A stretch of 64,000 bases of DNA, from assembly GCF_009363615.1 (NCBI RefSeq), contig NZ_CP045384.1, positions 2,292,501 to 2,356,500 of the forward strand. Direction: 5' to 3'. Position 1 is the first letter of the stretch; the number at the start of each line of letters is the position of its first letter. The stretch is from Ruegeria sp. THAF33. GTDB taxonomy: Bacteria > Pseudomonadota > Alphaproteobacteria > Rhodobacterales > Rhodobacteraceae. Shown here piece after piece: positions 27,142 to 38,282 of the stretch. Under the pieces are notes generated by a model. That model was not told the DNA's origin. It saw only the letters and a program-made list of their open reading frames with translations, and searched no databases. The translations under genes were made by a program, and so were the position numbers.

Positions 27142-29268
27142 TCAGCCGCGCGCTTCGCTGATCAGGCGCAGGATGTCCTGAGCGGCCTCGGGAATGTTGG
27201 TGCCCGGGCCAAAGATGGCCTTGACCCCATGATCATAAAGGAACTGGTAATCCTGCTGCGGGATCACCCCGCCGCAGATCACGATGATGTCCTCGGCCCC
27301 GGCTTTTTTCAGCTCTTCCACCAGTTGCGGAGCCAATGTCTTGTGCCCTGCCGCCTGCGAGGAAATACCGACCACATGCACGTCATTGTCCACCGCGTCC
27401 TGCGCGGCCTCGGCCGGGGTCTGGAACAAGGGGCCAACGTCTACGTCAAACCCGATATCGGCGAACGCGGTGGCAATCACCTTGGCCCCACGGTCATGAC
27501 CGTCCTGCCCCATCTTGACCACCAGCAGACGGGGGCGACGGCCTTCGGCCTCGGCGAATTCCTCGATGGATTTCTGGATCGCGGCAAAGCCTTCATCACC
27601 CTCATAGGCCGCGCCATAAACGCCGGCCAGGGTTTTCACTTCGGCGCGGTGGCGGCCGAATTCCTTTTCCATTGCCATGCTGATCTCTCCTACGGATGCG
27701 CGGGCGCGGGCGGCCTCGACCGCAGCAGCCAGCAGGTTTCCGCCCTCTTGGGCAGCCTTGGTCAAAGCGTCCAGCGCCTGTTGGCAAGCAGCCTCGTCAC
27801 GGGTTGCACGGATACGTTCCAATCGCGCGACCTGAGCTTCTCGCACGGCCACATTGTCGACGTCCAGAATATCGATCGGATCTTCCTGTTCCTTGCGATA
27901 TTTGTTGACCCCGACGATCACCTCTTCGCCGCGGTCGATCATGGCCTGGCGGCGCGCGGCGCTTTCCTCGATGCGCAGCTTGGGCATGCCGCTGGCCACG
28001 GCCTTGGTCATGCCGCCCATTTCCTCGACCTCTTCCATCAGGGCCCAGGCTTTTTCGATCAGCTCATTGGTCAGGCTTTCGATGTAATAAGACCCCGCCA
28101 GCGGGTCGACCACATCGGTCACGCCGGTCTCTTCCTGCAACACTAGCTGCGTGTTCCGGGCGATACGCGCCGAAAAGTCGGTGGGCAGCGCGATCGCTTC
28201 GTCCAGCGCATTTGTGTGCAACGATTGGGTCCCGCCCAGAACCGCGCTCATCGCCTCATAGGCGGTGCGGATCACGTTGTTGTAAGGGTCCTGTTCCTGC
28301 AACGAAACACCTGACGTCTGGCAGTGGGTGCGCAGCATTTTTGACCGTTCGGATTTCGCGCCGAACTCGGTCATCACCCGGTGCCACAGCGTGCGCGCGG
28401 CGCGCAGTTTGGCGATCTCCATGAAAAAGTTCATGCCGATGGCAAAGAAGAACGACAGCCGGCCTGCGAACTTGTCCACGTCCATCCCGCCCTGTGTCGC
28501 TGCACGGACATATTCGCGCCCGTCGGCCAGGGTATAGGCCAGCTCCTGCACCAGGTTCGCGCCGGCCTCTTGCATGTGATAGCCCGAGATCGAGATCGAG
28601 TTGAACTTGGGCATCTCGTTCGAAGTATACTCGATGATGTCCGAGATGATCCGCATCGAGGGCTCGGGCGGGTAGATATAGGTGTTTCGCACCATGAATT
28701 CCTTCAGAATGTCGTTCTGAATGGTGCCGGACAGAACCGATTTGTCGTGCCCCTGTTCCTCTCCTGCCACGATGAAGTTCGCCAGGATCGGGATCACCGC
28801 GCCGTTCATGGTCATCGAGACCGAGACCTGATCCAACGGAATGCCGTCGAACAGGATTTTCATGTCCTCGACACTGTCGATGGCCACACCGGCCTTGCCC
28901 ACGTCACCGACGACACGCGGGTGGTCGCTGTCATAGCCGCGGTGGGTGGCCAGGTCGAAGGCAACCGAAACACCCTGCTGGCCCGCCGCCAGGTTGCGGC
29001 GATAGAAGGCGTTGGATTCTTCGGCAGTCGAAAAGCCCGCATATTGACGGATCGTCCACGGACGGCCCGCATACATCGTGGCCTTCACACCGCGTGTAAA
29101 CGGACCAAAGCCCGGCAGCGAACCCATATGCGGCAAACCGGCGGTGTCTTCCTGCGTATAGAGCGGTTTGACCGCAATGCCTTCCAGCGTCTCTTTGGTC
29201 AGGTCGTCCAGCGGACGTCCGCGCAGCTCTTTCTCGGCCAGCGCTTTCCAATCCTTGGTGTCGGTCAT
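27142..29268 (-). CDS. scpA: Methylmalonyl-CoA mutase
   Basis: A 708-residue adenosylcobalamin-dependent mutase that converts (R)-methylmalonyl-CoA to succinyl-CoA. The N-terminal catalytic barrel has [15 protein letters not shown] and [20 protein letters not shown]. The C-terminal cobalamin-binding domain has the D-x-H-x-x-G motif as DGHDRG, with the cobalt-ligand His at about 591. Fused single-chain length is normal. It is in the propionate block with pccA and pccB, so it completes propionyl-CoA assimilation. It is divergent from the DUF4174 gene. Confidence 0.95.
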   Translation of the reverse strand: MTDTKDWKALAEKELRGRPLDDLTKETLEGIAVKPLYTQEDTAGLPHMGSLPGFGPFTRGVKATMYAGRPWTIRQYAGFSTAEESNAFYRRNLAAGQQGVSVAFDLATHRGYDSDHPRVVGDVGKAGVAIDSVEDMKILFDGIPLDQVSVSMTMNGAVIPILANFIVAGEEQGHDKSVLSGTIQNDILKEFMVRNTYIYPPEPSMRIISDIIEYTSNEMPKFNSISISGYHMQEAGANLVQELAYTLADGREYVRAATQGGMDVDKFAGRLSFFFAIGMNFFMEIAKLRAARTLWHRVMTEFGAKSERSKMLRTHCQTSGVSLQEQDPYNNVIRTAYEAMSAVLGGTQSLHTNALDEAIALPTDFSARIARNTQLVLQEETGVTDVVDPLAGSYYIESLTNELIEKAWALMEEVEEMGGMTKAVASGMPKLRIEESAARRQAMIDRGEEVIVGVNKYRKEQEDPIDILDVDNVAVREAQVARLERIRATRDEAACQQALDALTKAAQEGGNLLAAAVEAARARASVGEISMAMEKEFGRHRAEVKTLAGVYGAAYEGDEGFAAIQKSIEEFAEAEGRRPRLLVVKMGQDGHDRGAKVIATAFADIGFDVDVGPLFQTPAEAAQDAVDNDVHVVGISSQAAGHKTLAPQLVEELKKAGAEDIIVICGGVIPQQDYQFLYDHGVKAIFGPGTNIPEAAQDILRLISEARG

Positions 29269-29436
29269 TTCGGTTTCCTCTTGTCAATTCGGATGGCGGC
29301 AGTCGAAAGCTTCCGCATTGAGGTCTTGCGCTTGGCCGTTTCATTCAGCCGCAAGCGCGACATTTTGAGTGTTTGGTACAAATCGTCGGTCGCAATCGGT
29401 GTCACAGAGGCTATATTCGAAGGAACAGGAGGCCAC

Positions 29437-29883
29437 ATGACACGCACGCTTGCCTTTGTTTTCTTGGCACTAATCCCGATGTCTGTCTGGGCGGCGGATG
29501 GCACGGCGACGACGGATGACAGTTTTGTCCGCCCGGTGGGTGACAGCGAACTCAGCGAGTTTCTTTGGGTCAACCGACCCATCGTAGTCTTTGCCGACAC
29601 GCCGGCGGACCCGCGGTTCCAGCAACAGATCGACATGCTGCTCGAAGGCGAAGCCGCAATGCGTGAGCGTGACGTGGTGGTTCTGACCGATACCGACCCA
29701 TCGGCGCGGTCTCCGATCCGGTCACAGCTGCGCCCGCGCGGGTTCCAGATGGTATTCGTCGACAAGGACGGCGTGGTCAAACTGCGCAAACCTTCTCCGT
29801 GGAGCGTGCGCGAGATTGGTCGGTCCATCGACAAGACCCCCCTGCGCGAACGCGAAATCCGCGATCGGCGCGAAGGCGGCTGA
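29437..29883 (+). CDS. Secreted DUF4174 protein
   Basis: A 148-residue exported protein with a signal peptide (MTRTLAFVFLALIPMSVWA) and a DUF4174-like domain (from about residue 42). The domain looks thioredoxin-like: RPIVVFADTPADPRFQQQID, VVVLTDTDPSARSP and FQMVFVDKDGVVKLRKPSPW. No CxxC is present, so redox activity is not supported. Start ATG 29437 follows AGGAGG. It sits on the plus strand between the divergent mutase and convergent pccA, which is common for this gene in Rhodobacterales. Confidence 0.85.
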   Translation: MTRTLAFVFLALIPMSVWAADGTATTDDSFVRPVGDSELSEFLWVNRPIVVFADTPADPRFQQQIDMLLEGEAAMRERDVVVLTDTDPSARSPIRSQLRPRGFQMVFVDKDGVVKLRKPSPWSVREIGRSIDKTPLREREIRDRREGG

Positions 29884-29900
29884 CCGCTTTCGCCACCCCG

Positions 29901-29931
29901 AAAGGCCCCGGCACAGAATGCCGGAGGCTTT
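29901..29931. terminator. Hairpin between the DUF4174 and pccA ends
   Basis: CCGGCA and TGCCGG arms (29908-29913 with 29919-29924) are flanked by AAAG and CTTT, so it looks like a compact terminator serving both convergent genes. The stem has mismatches in its lower part. Confidence 0.5.
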
Positions 29932-29959
29932 GAAAGGTATGGCAAATGCGCGGTCATGA

Positions 29960-32008
<2,049 letters not shown>

Positions 32009-32043
32009 GGAACGTCCTTTGGCTTGGTGTTCTGGAAACGCAA

Positions 32044-32079
32044 AACGCCGGCGCAGGGAACAATCCCCACGACGGCGTT
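32044..32079 (-). terminator. Intrinsic terminator upstream of pccA
   Basis: AACGCCG and CGGCGTT form a 7-bp stem around an inner fold, followed on the minus strand by TTTT. It ends transcripts of the small lipoprotein gene (stop at 32125) 35 bases before the pccA start, so pccA probably has its own promoter. Confidence 0.6.
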
Positions 32080-32124
32080 ATGAGCGATGACGGGCGGAAC
32101 GACATGCGCCCCGCAAAATATGCG

Positions 32125-32328
32125 TTAGTTACAGGTGTTCTGTGTCTTGCAGTACAGCACGTTGCCCGCCGCACCGACGGCTGCGCCAAACAACGGGTCC
32201 GCGTTGAGGACGGCCGCCCCCACTGCCCCGGCACCTCCGCCGAGGATTGCCTGTTCGCCCGTGGTGTCTCCGCAGGCGGCCAGACCCGCGCAGGTCGTCG
32301 CAACAAGGATGAAGCGTGAGAATCGCAT
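32125..32328 (-). CDS. Small lipoprotein, glycine-zipper-like
   Basis: A 67-residue lipoprotein: MRFSRFILVATTCAGLAAC gives a lipobox with Cys19. It is followed by a Gly/Ala-rich stretch (EQAILGGGAGAVGAAVLNAD and GAAVGAAGNVL), a short glycine-zipper pattern, and an end with two cysteines (CKTQNTC). Similar lipoproteins are found in Rhodobacterales. The start at 32328 is preferred over one 18 codons upstream. Precedes pccA but is separated from it by a terminator. Confidence 0.72.
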   Translation of the reverse strand: MRFSRFILVATTCAGLAACGDTTGEQAILGGGAGAVGAAVLNADPLFGAAVGAAGNVLYCKTQNTCN

Positions 32329-32978
32329 AGTATCTGCCCTTTTTGGTTTCTTGGTCCTTTTCGGGTCAGATGCGCGAAACACGCCCTGTTATTCAATATC
32401 AACGGGTGCGACGGTGATTTTTGTGCGGGATTTTGCCTCTTTTTGTCCGCTACAGGCAAAAAGAAAAACGCGGACAGGACTATGTGGGGAACACAAGCCT
32501 GCCCGCGCAAGGAAGGGGTACGGAATAGTAGGTGCATGTGCGGCGCAGGCAAAGTAGAGCCGCACGGCTCATCCAGTTTGCACAGCACAATATTGCCGGC
32601 AAACACAGTATTGTTTCCAATCGGGATTTCGGCTGGAATCTGCCCACACCCGGAAATGCCGCGCAACTTCGCGCCGATACCGGTTCGATACTGCTCGGGT
32701 GTTTGAGGCCTCTTTGCCGTCACAGTTTCGTGACAGATCAAGCCGCTTTCCACGCGTTTCGCGGTTGCAGCATCACGACTCTCGGTCAGCGTTGGACATA
32801 CAGAACCGCCTTGCGCCAATGCGTTATCCAGGCGGCTCAAGACGTCGTGTTTCAGCGCAGTGAAAAACACACATTTGCTTGAAAAATCAACGCCTTCACT
32901 TCCCATTCTCGTGATTTCCCAAGGTTTGGACCTCGTGAAACGGTCCGTGTGCACACTCGCACTCAAAGGAATACCCAC
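32329..32978. other. 650-base intergenic region before the porin gene
   Basis: No gene is supported. A minus-strand frame is open across it and through the porin gene, but third-position base use between 32581 and 32820 is not coding-like. It contains a GTGCGGC/GCCGCAC 7-bp inverted repeat near 32536-32570. It probably holds the porin promoter and a long leader, and a regulatory RNA is possible. Confidence 0.55.
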
Positions 32979-34130
32979 ATGACGAAGACTAGAAAAAAGG
33001 CACTCCTGCTTGCTGCCTCTGCGCTCAGTGTGACCAGCACGCTTGCTTTTGCCCAGGATGCCCAAACTCAAGCCGAACTTGACGCCTTGCGCGCCCGGGT
33101 CGAGGCGCTGGAATCCGCCAGTGCCGGCCCTGCCAACGGTGACTTCCGCATCGGCAACACCGTTCTGGACGTTTACGGATATGTAAAGGCCGACTTCTTC
33201 TACGATTTCGAGTTCGATCAGGGCGACACGGCGTTCGTGAATGTCATCGGGGAACCGTCGGCCGCGACCGATGGCACATTTGGTGCCACCGTCCGCCAAT
33301 CGCGGATCGGTCTGCGCACCACCACCCCAAGCGGTATCGGCGATATCGGCGGACAACTGGAACTGGATCTGTTCGGTTCCGGCGGAACGGCCGAATTGCG
33401 TGTACGCCACGCCAATATCACCATCGGTGACAACTGGTTGATCGGACAGACCTGGACCAACTTCATGCCGCTGGACACCTACCCGACCTCGGTGGAATTC
33501 AACGGCCCCGTTGGTATCCCTTTCGCACGGGTTCCGCAGGTTCGCTATACCAACTCTTTCGGAACGAACACGTCCTTCGCCGTTTCGATCGAAGAGAATG
33601 TCGGCGGTTCGAATTCGGACGATCCGGTTTTGACCGCATCCGCCGAGTACAATGACGGAACATATATTGCGCGTGTGTCCGGCCTTTATGGCAAGGTGGA
33701 ATCCGGCAATATCGAAGTTGATCAGACCGGGTTCACGATATCCGGCTCGGTTCGCCCATGGCAGGGCGGCCTGTTCCAGGTCAACTACGTGAACGGCGAG
33801 GCACTCGGCCCGTACCTGATCGGCCTTGGTGATCCCATCGTGAACGGCCAGGCCAATGACGTGGACGGATACACCCTCGAATTCCGGCAGGATCTGAGCC
33901 CGAAATGGAATATTGGCATTGCATACGGCAAAGAAGACTATGACCTGCCGACCTCGACCGGAACCCTGTCGTTCACCGAACTGGAAACGATCCACGTCAA
34001 CGCATTTTACAAGGCAACCGAGGATCTGACACTTAGCGCCGAGTACATCTATGGCGAACGGAACGACGCGCCGACCGGCAGAACCTTTGACGGAAACCGC
34101 GTTCAGCTGGCCGCTCAGTTGAACTTCTGA
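32979..34130 (+). CDS. DcaP-like trimeric porin
   Basis: A 383-residue outer-membrane porin. The signal peptide is MTKTRKKALLLAASALSVTSTLAFA. Then comes a short coiled coil, AELDALRARVEALES (about 31-45), and a 16-strand-type barrel with alternating aromatic residues, for example NTVLDVYGYVKADFFYDFEF and QSRIGLRTTTPSGIGDIGGQL. The C-terminus ends with VQLAAQLNF, whose terminal Phe is the OmpA/porin assembly signal. DcaP porins often take up dicarboxylates. Located on the opposite strand inside the propionate block. Confidence 0.9.
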   Translation: MTKTRKKALLLAASALSVTSTLAFAQDAQTQAELDALRARVEALESASAGPANGDFRIGNTVLDVYGYVKADFFYDFEFDQGDTAFVNVIGEPSAATDGTFGATVRQSRIGLRTTTPSGIGDIGGQLELDLFGSGGTAELRVRHANITIGDNWLIGQTWTNFMPLDTYPTSVEFNGPVGIPFARVPQVRYTNSFGTNTSFAVSIEENVGGSNSDDPVLTASAEYNDGTYIARVSGLYGKVESGNIEVDQTGFTISGSVRPWQGGLFQVNYVNGEALGPYLIGLGDPIVNGQANDVDGYTLEFRQDLSPKWNIGIAYGKEDYDLPTSTGTLSFTELETIHVNAFYKATEDLTLSAEYIYGERNDAPTGRTFDGNRVQLAAQLNF

Positions 34131-34144
34131 TGCCGCACACGGAT

Positions 34145-34164
34145 CCTGCCCGGTTTCGGGCAGG
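34145..34164 (+). terminator. Hairpin after the porin gene
   Basis: CCTGCCCG and CGGGCAGG form a perfect 8-bp stem with a 4-base loop, 14 bases after the porin stop. No T-run follows. It is probably the porin terminator, or protects the mRNA 3' end. Confidence 0.6.
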
Positions 34165-34216
34165 GTCATCCCGGAACCGGTCTTGATGGGCTGATATGCG
34201 GCGGCTTGGATCACGA

Positions 34217-34570
34217 TCAGCCTGTCCCGTCGATTACGTCGGGAAAGGACGCACGGGCGGCGTCCACATCGATTACCAGCATTGCGTCATAGCTGGCCGG
34301 ATCAAAAGGATCTTCCGCCGGAATGACTTCGCGCCCGAAAAGCCAGCTGAGACGTCCGGCATCCAGATTGCCCCGCTCGAACGGCTGATCGCCGAAATGC
34401 GCCCAAAGGGCCTCCATGAAGGCGGCATCGGCACGTTTGTCCGCCGGTTTGCGATCCCGGAACCGTTCCCGCCGTGTCAGCGGCGTCACACCCTTGGGAT
34501 TGGCGCGGCGAATAGTGAACTGAAAATCGGTGCCTGAAAGACGCCCCGGAAACCCGCGATGTTTCAGCAT
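34217..34570 (-). CDS. Conserved hypothetical protein
   Basis: A 117-residue soluble protein with no signal peptide. GGAG precedes the ATG by 7 bases. It is basic in the first half (LTRRERFRDRKPADKRAD) and acidic later (EDPFDPASYDAMLVIDVD). I do not recognise a family. It is in the same direction as pccB and DUF6497 and may be in the same transcript, but gaps of more than 100 bases separate them. Confidence 0.65.
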   Translation of the reverse strand: MLKHRGFPGRLSGTDFQFTIRRANPKGVTPLTRRERFRDRKPADKRADAAFMEALWAHFGDQPFERGNLDAGRLSWLFGREVIPAEDPFDPASYDAMLVIDVDAARASFPDVIDGTG

Positions 34571-34703
34571 GGCGACACTCCACAGCTTTGTTTTGCAGAC
34601 AAAAATAGTTCGAACCCGAACTTGGATGGGATCATGTTGCGCACCTCCAAAGCCGCACCGTTGGTCTGAGAAGTTTTGACGTCATGACAGCGTAAGTTCA
34701 TGG

Positions 34704-35189
34704 TCAAAGCCCTTCCCAGATACACCGGGACTGCTCCAGCCGGTAGGCTTCAAAATACTGTGTCGCGTCCGGAGCGGTGTCGCCAAATTCCACCGGGCGA
34801 TCAGACAGGGAAATGACAACTCTGGATGGCTGCAATTCGTGTAGAGCCACATAAGGAACGGCTAGAACCTGGCACAGATGCTCCATATCCTTGGACGCCA
34901 CGTCATAGCCGATCCGTCCCACTGACGCTCCGATCTTCGGGGCGACAAATCGAAAGCGCACCCAAAGCTCACCGGGGTTGTTGTCCAGCAGGACATCGCT
35001 CAGATGCACCGGCTGACCGGACGGCACCGGCAATGAACTGTCTGTCTGGGCAAAAACAGGAACGCCGAGCGCACACAACACCAGACATATGGCACGATCC
35101 CGGACCCACCGAAGGCAGGCTCCTCCTTCCGGGATCGCGCGCGCAGTCCTTTTGGCCTGCGCGGTTCTATGTCTGACGGGTCGGATCAT
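34704..35189 (-). CDS. Exported DUF6497-like protein
   Basis: A protein of up to 161 residues with an internal signal peptide (RAICLVLCALGVPVFAQ, about residues 32-48) and a DUF6497-like domain: VPSGQPVHLSDVLLDNNPGE, LWVRFRFVAPKIG and RVVISLSDRPVEFG. The start is uncertain. The ATG at 35189 has no ribosome binding site, and a strong AAGGAGGAG lies inside the frame near 35120 with no standard start codon close by. Function unknown. Known neighbours in Rhodobacterales are propionate genes. Confidence 0.7.
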   Translation of the reverse strand: MIRPVRHRTAQAKRTARAIPEGGACLRWVRDRAICLVLCALGVPVFAQTDSSLPVPSGQPVHLSDVLLDNNPGELWVRFRFVAPKIGASVGRIGYDVASKDMEHLCQVLAVPYVALHELQPSRVVISLSDRPVEFGDTAPDATQYFEAYRLEQSRCIWEGL

Positions 35190-35297
35190 TCAACTATTTG
35201 TCACTTTTTGTCAATTCCGCCGCAATTTTGAGCATTTTCGCTAAAAATCGGACTGCCAGTGCCAACAACCGGGGCGGACAACGCCGCCCCGAATGGG

Positions 35298-36830
35298 TCA
35301 AAGCGGAATATTGTCGTGCTTTTTCCAAGGGTTCTTCAGCTGTTTGCCGCGCAAACTGGCAAAGGCTCTGGACACGCGCCGGCGGGTCGAATGCGGCATG
35401 ATCACCTCGTCGACGAAACCGCGTTCGGCCGCGACAAAGGGGTTTGCAAACCGATCTTCGTAATCGGCGACATGCTGTGCGGTCTTTTCCGCATCATGCA
35501 GATCTGCCCGATGAATAATCTCGGTTGCACCCTTGGCACCCATCACCGCGATTTCGGCTGTCGGCCAGGCATAGTTGAAATCGCCGCGCAGATGTTTGGA
35601 CGCCATAACAACATAGGCACCGCCATACGCCTTGCGCGTGATCACCGTGACCTTGGGCACGGTCGCCTCGCCATATGCATAAAGCAGCTTTGCGCCGTGC
35701 TTGATCACGCCGCTATATTCCTGCTGTGTGCCCGGCAGAAAGCCCGGAACATCGACAAGCGTCAGGATCGGAATTTCGAAACAGTCGCAGAACCGCACGA
35801 ACCGCGCCGCCTTGCGTGAACTGTCAATATCCAAACATCCCGCCAAAACCATCGGTTGGTTCGCCACGACACCAACGGTCTGACCTTCCAGCCGAATAAA
35901 GCCGGTGATGATGTTCTTGGCGAAATCTTCCTGAATTTCGTAGAAATCGCCTTCATCGGCTATTTTTGTGATGAGTTCCTTCATGTCATAGGGCGTGTTT
36001 GGATTGTCCGGAACCAGAGTGTCCAGCGAATCCTCGATCCGGTGAGGGTCATCAAAGAACGGACGCACCGGAGGTTTCTCGCGGTTGTTGAGCGGCAGGA
36101 AGTCCACCAGACGGCGCACTTCTGCCAATGCTTCCACATCGTTTTCGAACGCGGCGTCGGCGACCGAGGATTTCTTGGTGTGGGTCGAGGCGCCACCCAG
36201 TTCTTCGGCCGTTACAACCTCGTTGGTAACCGTTTTGACCACGTCGGGGCCCGTCACGAACATGTAAGACGTGTCTTTGACCATAAAAATGAAGTCAGTC
36301 ATCGCGGGGCTGTAAACCGCTCCGCCAGCGCATGGGCCCATGATTACGCTGATCTGCGGAACCACACCCGAGGCCGTGATGTTGCGCTGAAACACTTCGG
36401 CATAGCCGGCCAGCGAAGCCACGCCTTCCTGGATTCGTGCACCGCCCGAGTCGTTGATTCCGACAATCGGTGCTCCGTTTTGCACTGCCATATCCATGAT
36501 CTTGCAGATTTTCTGGGCATGCGTCTCGGACAGCGACCCACCAAAGACCGTAAAGTCCTGGCTGAACACATAGACCATGCGGCCGTTGATGGTGCCCCAG
36601 CCGGTGACAACACCATCACCCGCAGGTTTTTGATTTTCCATTCCGAATTCGGTGCATCGATGACTGACGAACATGTCGAATTCTTCAAAGCTGCCCTCAT
36701 CCAGCAGCAACTCGATCCGCTCTCGCGCCGTCAGCTTTCCGCGCGCATGCTGGGCATCAATCCGCCTCTGCCCGCCGCCCAGTCGTGCGTCGTTGCGGCG
36801 GTTTTCCAACTCGGAAAGGATGTCTTTCAT
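35298..36830 (-). CDS. pccB: Propionyl-CoA carboxylase beta subunit
   Basis: A 510-residue carboxyltransferase subunit. It starts [20 protein letters not shown], then has the [22 protein letters not shown] region and the crotonase-fold motifs [12 protein letters not shown] and [17 protein letters not shown]. With PccA it makes (S)-methylmalonyl-CoA. AGGGGA lies before ATG 36830; upstream codons in frame are excluded. The intergenic region to the divergent MFS gene holds two TTTGCAAA-type motifs, so PccR control is likely. Confidence 0.95.
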   Translation of the reverse strand: MKDILSELENRRNDARLGGGQRRIDAQHARGKLTARERIELLLDEGSFEEFDMFVSHRCTEFGMENQKPAGDGVVTGWGTINGRMVYVFSQDFTVFGGSLSETHAQKICKIMDMAVQNGAPIVGINDSGGARIQEGVASLAGYAEVFQRNITASGVVPQISVIMGPCAGGAVYSPAMTDFIFMVKDTSYMFVTGPDVVKTVTNEVVTAEELGGASTHTKKSSVADAAFENDVEALAEVRRLVDFLPLNNREKPPVRPFFDDPHRIEDSLDTLVPDNPNTPYDMKELITKIADEGDFYEIQEDFAKNIITGFIRLEGQTVGVVANQPMVLAGCLDIDSSRKAARFVRFCDCFEIPILTLVDVPGFLPGTQQEYSGVIKHGAKLLYAYGEATVPKVTVITRKAYGGAYVVMASKHLRGDFNYAWPTAEIAVMGAKGATEIIHRADLHDAEKTAQHVADYEDRFANPFVAAERGFVDEVIMPHSTRRRVSRAFASLRGKQLKNPWKKHDNIPL

Positions 36831-36903
36831 GACGATTATCCCCTGTAAAATTTGCGGGGACCCTACCCTTTTGCGCCTCTCATCCAAAGCTCTTTTCGGC
36901 AAA

Positions 36904-36953
36904 TTTGCAAATATCCAGCAACAACAATCTGGATAACTGTAAACTTGCAAAGT
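36904..36953. promoter_or_regulatory. Candidate PccR (ScfR) operators between pccB and the MFS gene
   Basis: TTTGCAAA at 36904-36911 (inside AAATTTGCAAAT) and ACTTGCAAAGT at 36943-36953. This type of motif is recognised by the ScfR family (RamB-like). Two sites about 41 bases apart lie 74-123 bases upstream of pccB and 61-110 bases upstream of the MFS start. Confidence 0.75.
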
Positions 36954-37013
36954 CTCTTGTTGAGATCGCTGGATGGCTGGCAATCCAAAATTCCATGACT
37001 ATACATGTGAACT

Positions 37014-38219
37014 ATGCAGTTCAGCTCTCGCGCGGTTCGCCGCACACCACCCACATTGGCGACACTTGTATTGCTCGCGGGCTTGTCTGCGCTGAGCATG
37101 AACCTGTTTCTGCCGAGCCTGCCGAACATGGCCGCGTATTTTGGCGCCGATTACAAGGTCATGCAGCTGTCGATCGCGCTGTATCTTCTAGTCAATGCCG
37201 TTCTGCAAATCCTGATTGGTCCGCTCGCAGACAAAGCAGGTCGCAGGCCTGTTCTGCTGTGGGGGATCGGCTTGTTCCTGCTGGCCACCCTTGGATGCAT
37301 CTATGCGCCCAACGTTGAAATCTTTCTTGCGTTCAGAATGTGCCAGGCGGTCGTGGTTGTCGGCATGGTTCTCAGCCGGGCCGCGGTAAGGGATATGTAC
37401 GATCAGGATCAGGCGGCATCGATGATCGGTTACGTGACAATGGGTATGGCCGTGGTCCCGATGATCGGCCCGGCGATCGGCGGCTTGCTGGAGGAAAGCT
37501 TTGGCTGGAAAGCGAATTTCTGGCTGCCTTTCGCCCTGGGCGCCTTGACGCTTGCCTTGACCTTCGCGGATTTTGGCGAAACGTCAGCCAAAAGCGGCAA
37601 GACCCTTGTTCAGCAGTTCAAGGAATACCCTGAACTTCTGACCTCGCCACGGTTCTGGGGCTATTCACTGTCCTGCGCGTTGTCTTCGGGCACATTCTTT
37701 GCCTATCTCGGTGGCGCGCCCTTTATTGGAACCGAGCTGTTCGGACTAAGCGCGGCACAGGTCGGCATATATTTCGGCGCCCCCGCAGTGGGCTATTTTG
37801 TTGGCAACTTTCTGAGCGGTCGCTTTTCCGTACAGATTGGCATCAACCGGATGGTGCTGTGGGGCAGCCTGCTGAACGCCTTGGGCGTTGCGCTTTCGGC
37901 ATCCTTGTTCCTCACAGGTCTGGGCACCGCACTCAGCTTTTTCAGCTTGATGACCTTTGTGGGCGTCGGAAACGGCATGGCCATTCCCAATGCCACCTCC
38001 GGCGCATTGTCCGTTCGTCCGCATCTTGCCGCAACTGCCTCAGGGCTGAGCGGCGCAATCATGCTGGGCGGCGGCGCGGGCCTGAGCGCGTTGGCAGGCA
38101 CCCTGCTGACCCGGGAAACCGGCGCCATGCCCTTGCTCTGGCTGATGCTGACCTCCGCAGTTCTGGCGATTTTCGCAATTGGATCCGTCATTCGGCGAGA
38201 GCGTCAATTGGGGCTGTAA
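37014..38219 (+). CDS. MFS efflux transporter, Bcr/CflA type
   Basis: A 401-residue 12-TM major facilitator of the DHA1 Bcr/CflA group. The N-terminal LSALSMNLFLPSLPNMAAYF and IGPLADKAGRRPVLLWGIGL carry the MFS motif A and family-typical segments. The substrate is unknown. It is divergent from pccB, sharing the TTTGCAAA region, and directly upstream of pccR, so it may belong to the propionate regulon, for example as an exporter of a related acid. Confidence 0.88.
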   Translation: MQFSSRAVRRTPPTLATLVLLAGLSALSMNLFLPSLPNMAAYFGADYKVMQLSIALYLLVNAVLQILIGPLADKAGRRPVLLWGIGLFLLATLGCIYAPNVEIFLAFRMCQAVVVVGMVLSRAAVRDMYDQDQAASMIGYVTMGMAVVPMIGPAIGGLLEESFGWKANFWLPFALGALTLALTFADFGETSAKSGKTLVQQFKEYPELLTSPRFWGYSLSCALSSGTFFAYLGGAPFIGTELFGLSAAQVGIYFGAPAVGYFVGNFLSGRFSVQIGINRMVLWGSLLNALGVALSASLFLTGLGTALSFFSLMTFVGVGNGMAIPNATSGALSVRPHLAATASGLSGAIMLGGGAGLSALAGTLLTRETGAMPLLWLMLTSAVLAIFAIGSVIRRERQLGL

Positions 38220-38236
38220 CGACTTGCCCCGAAAAC

Positions 38237-38275
38237 TTTGCAAAGTTAATCTTCCAAAACAGAAAACTTGCAAAG
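38237..38275. promoter_or_regulatory. Candidate PccR (ScfR) operators upstream of pccR
   Basis: AACTTTGCAAAGTT (38234-38247) contains a perfect TTTGCAAA at 38237-38244. CTTGCAAAG lies at 38267-38275, only 8 bases before the pccR ATG. Autoregulation is likely. Confidence 0.75.
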
Positions 38276-38282
38276 GCACCTC

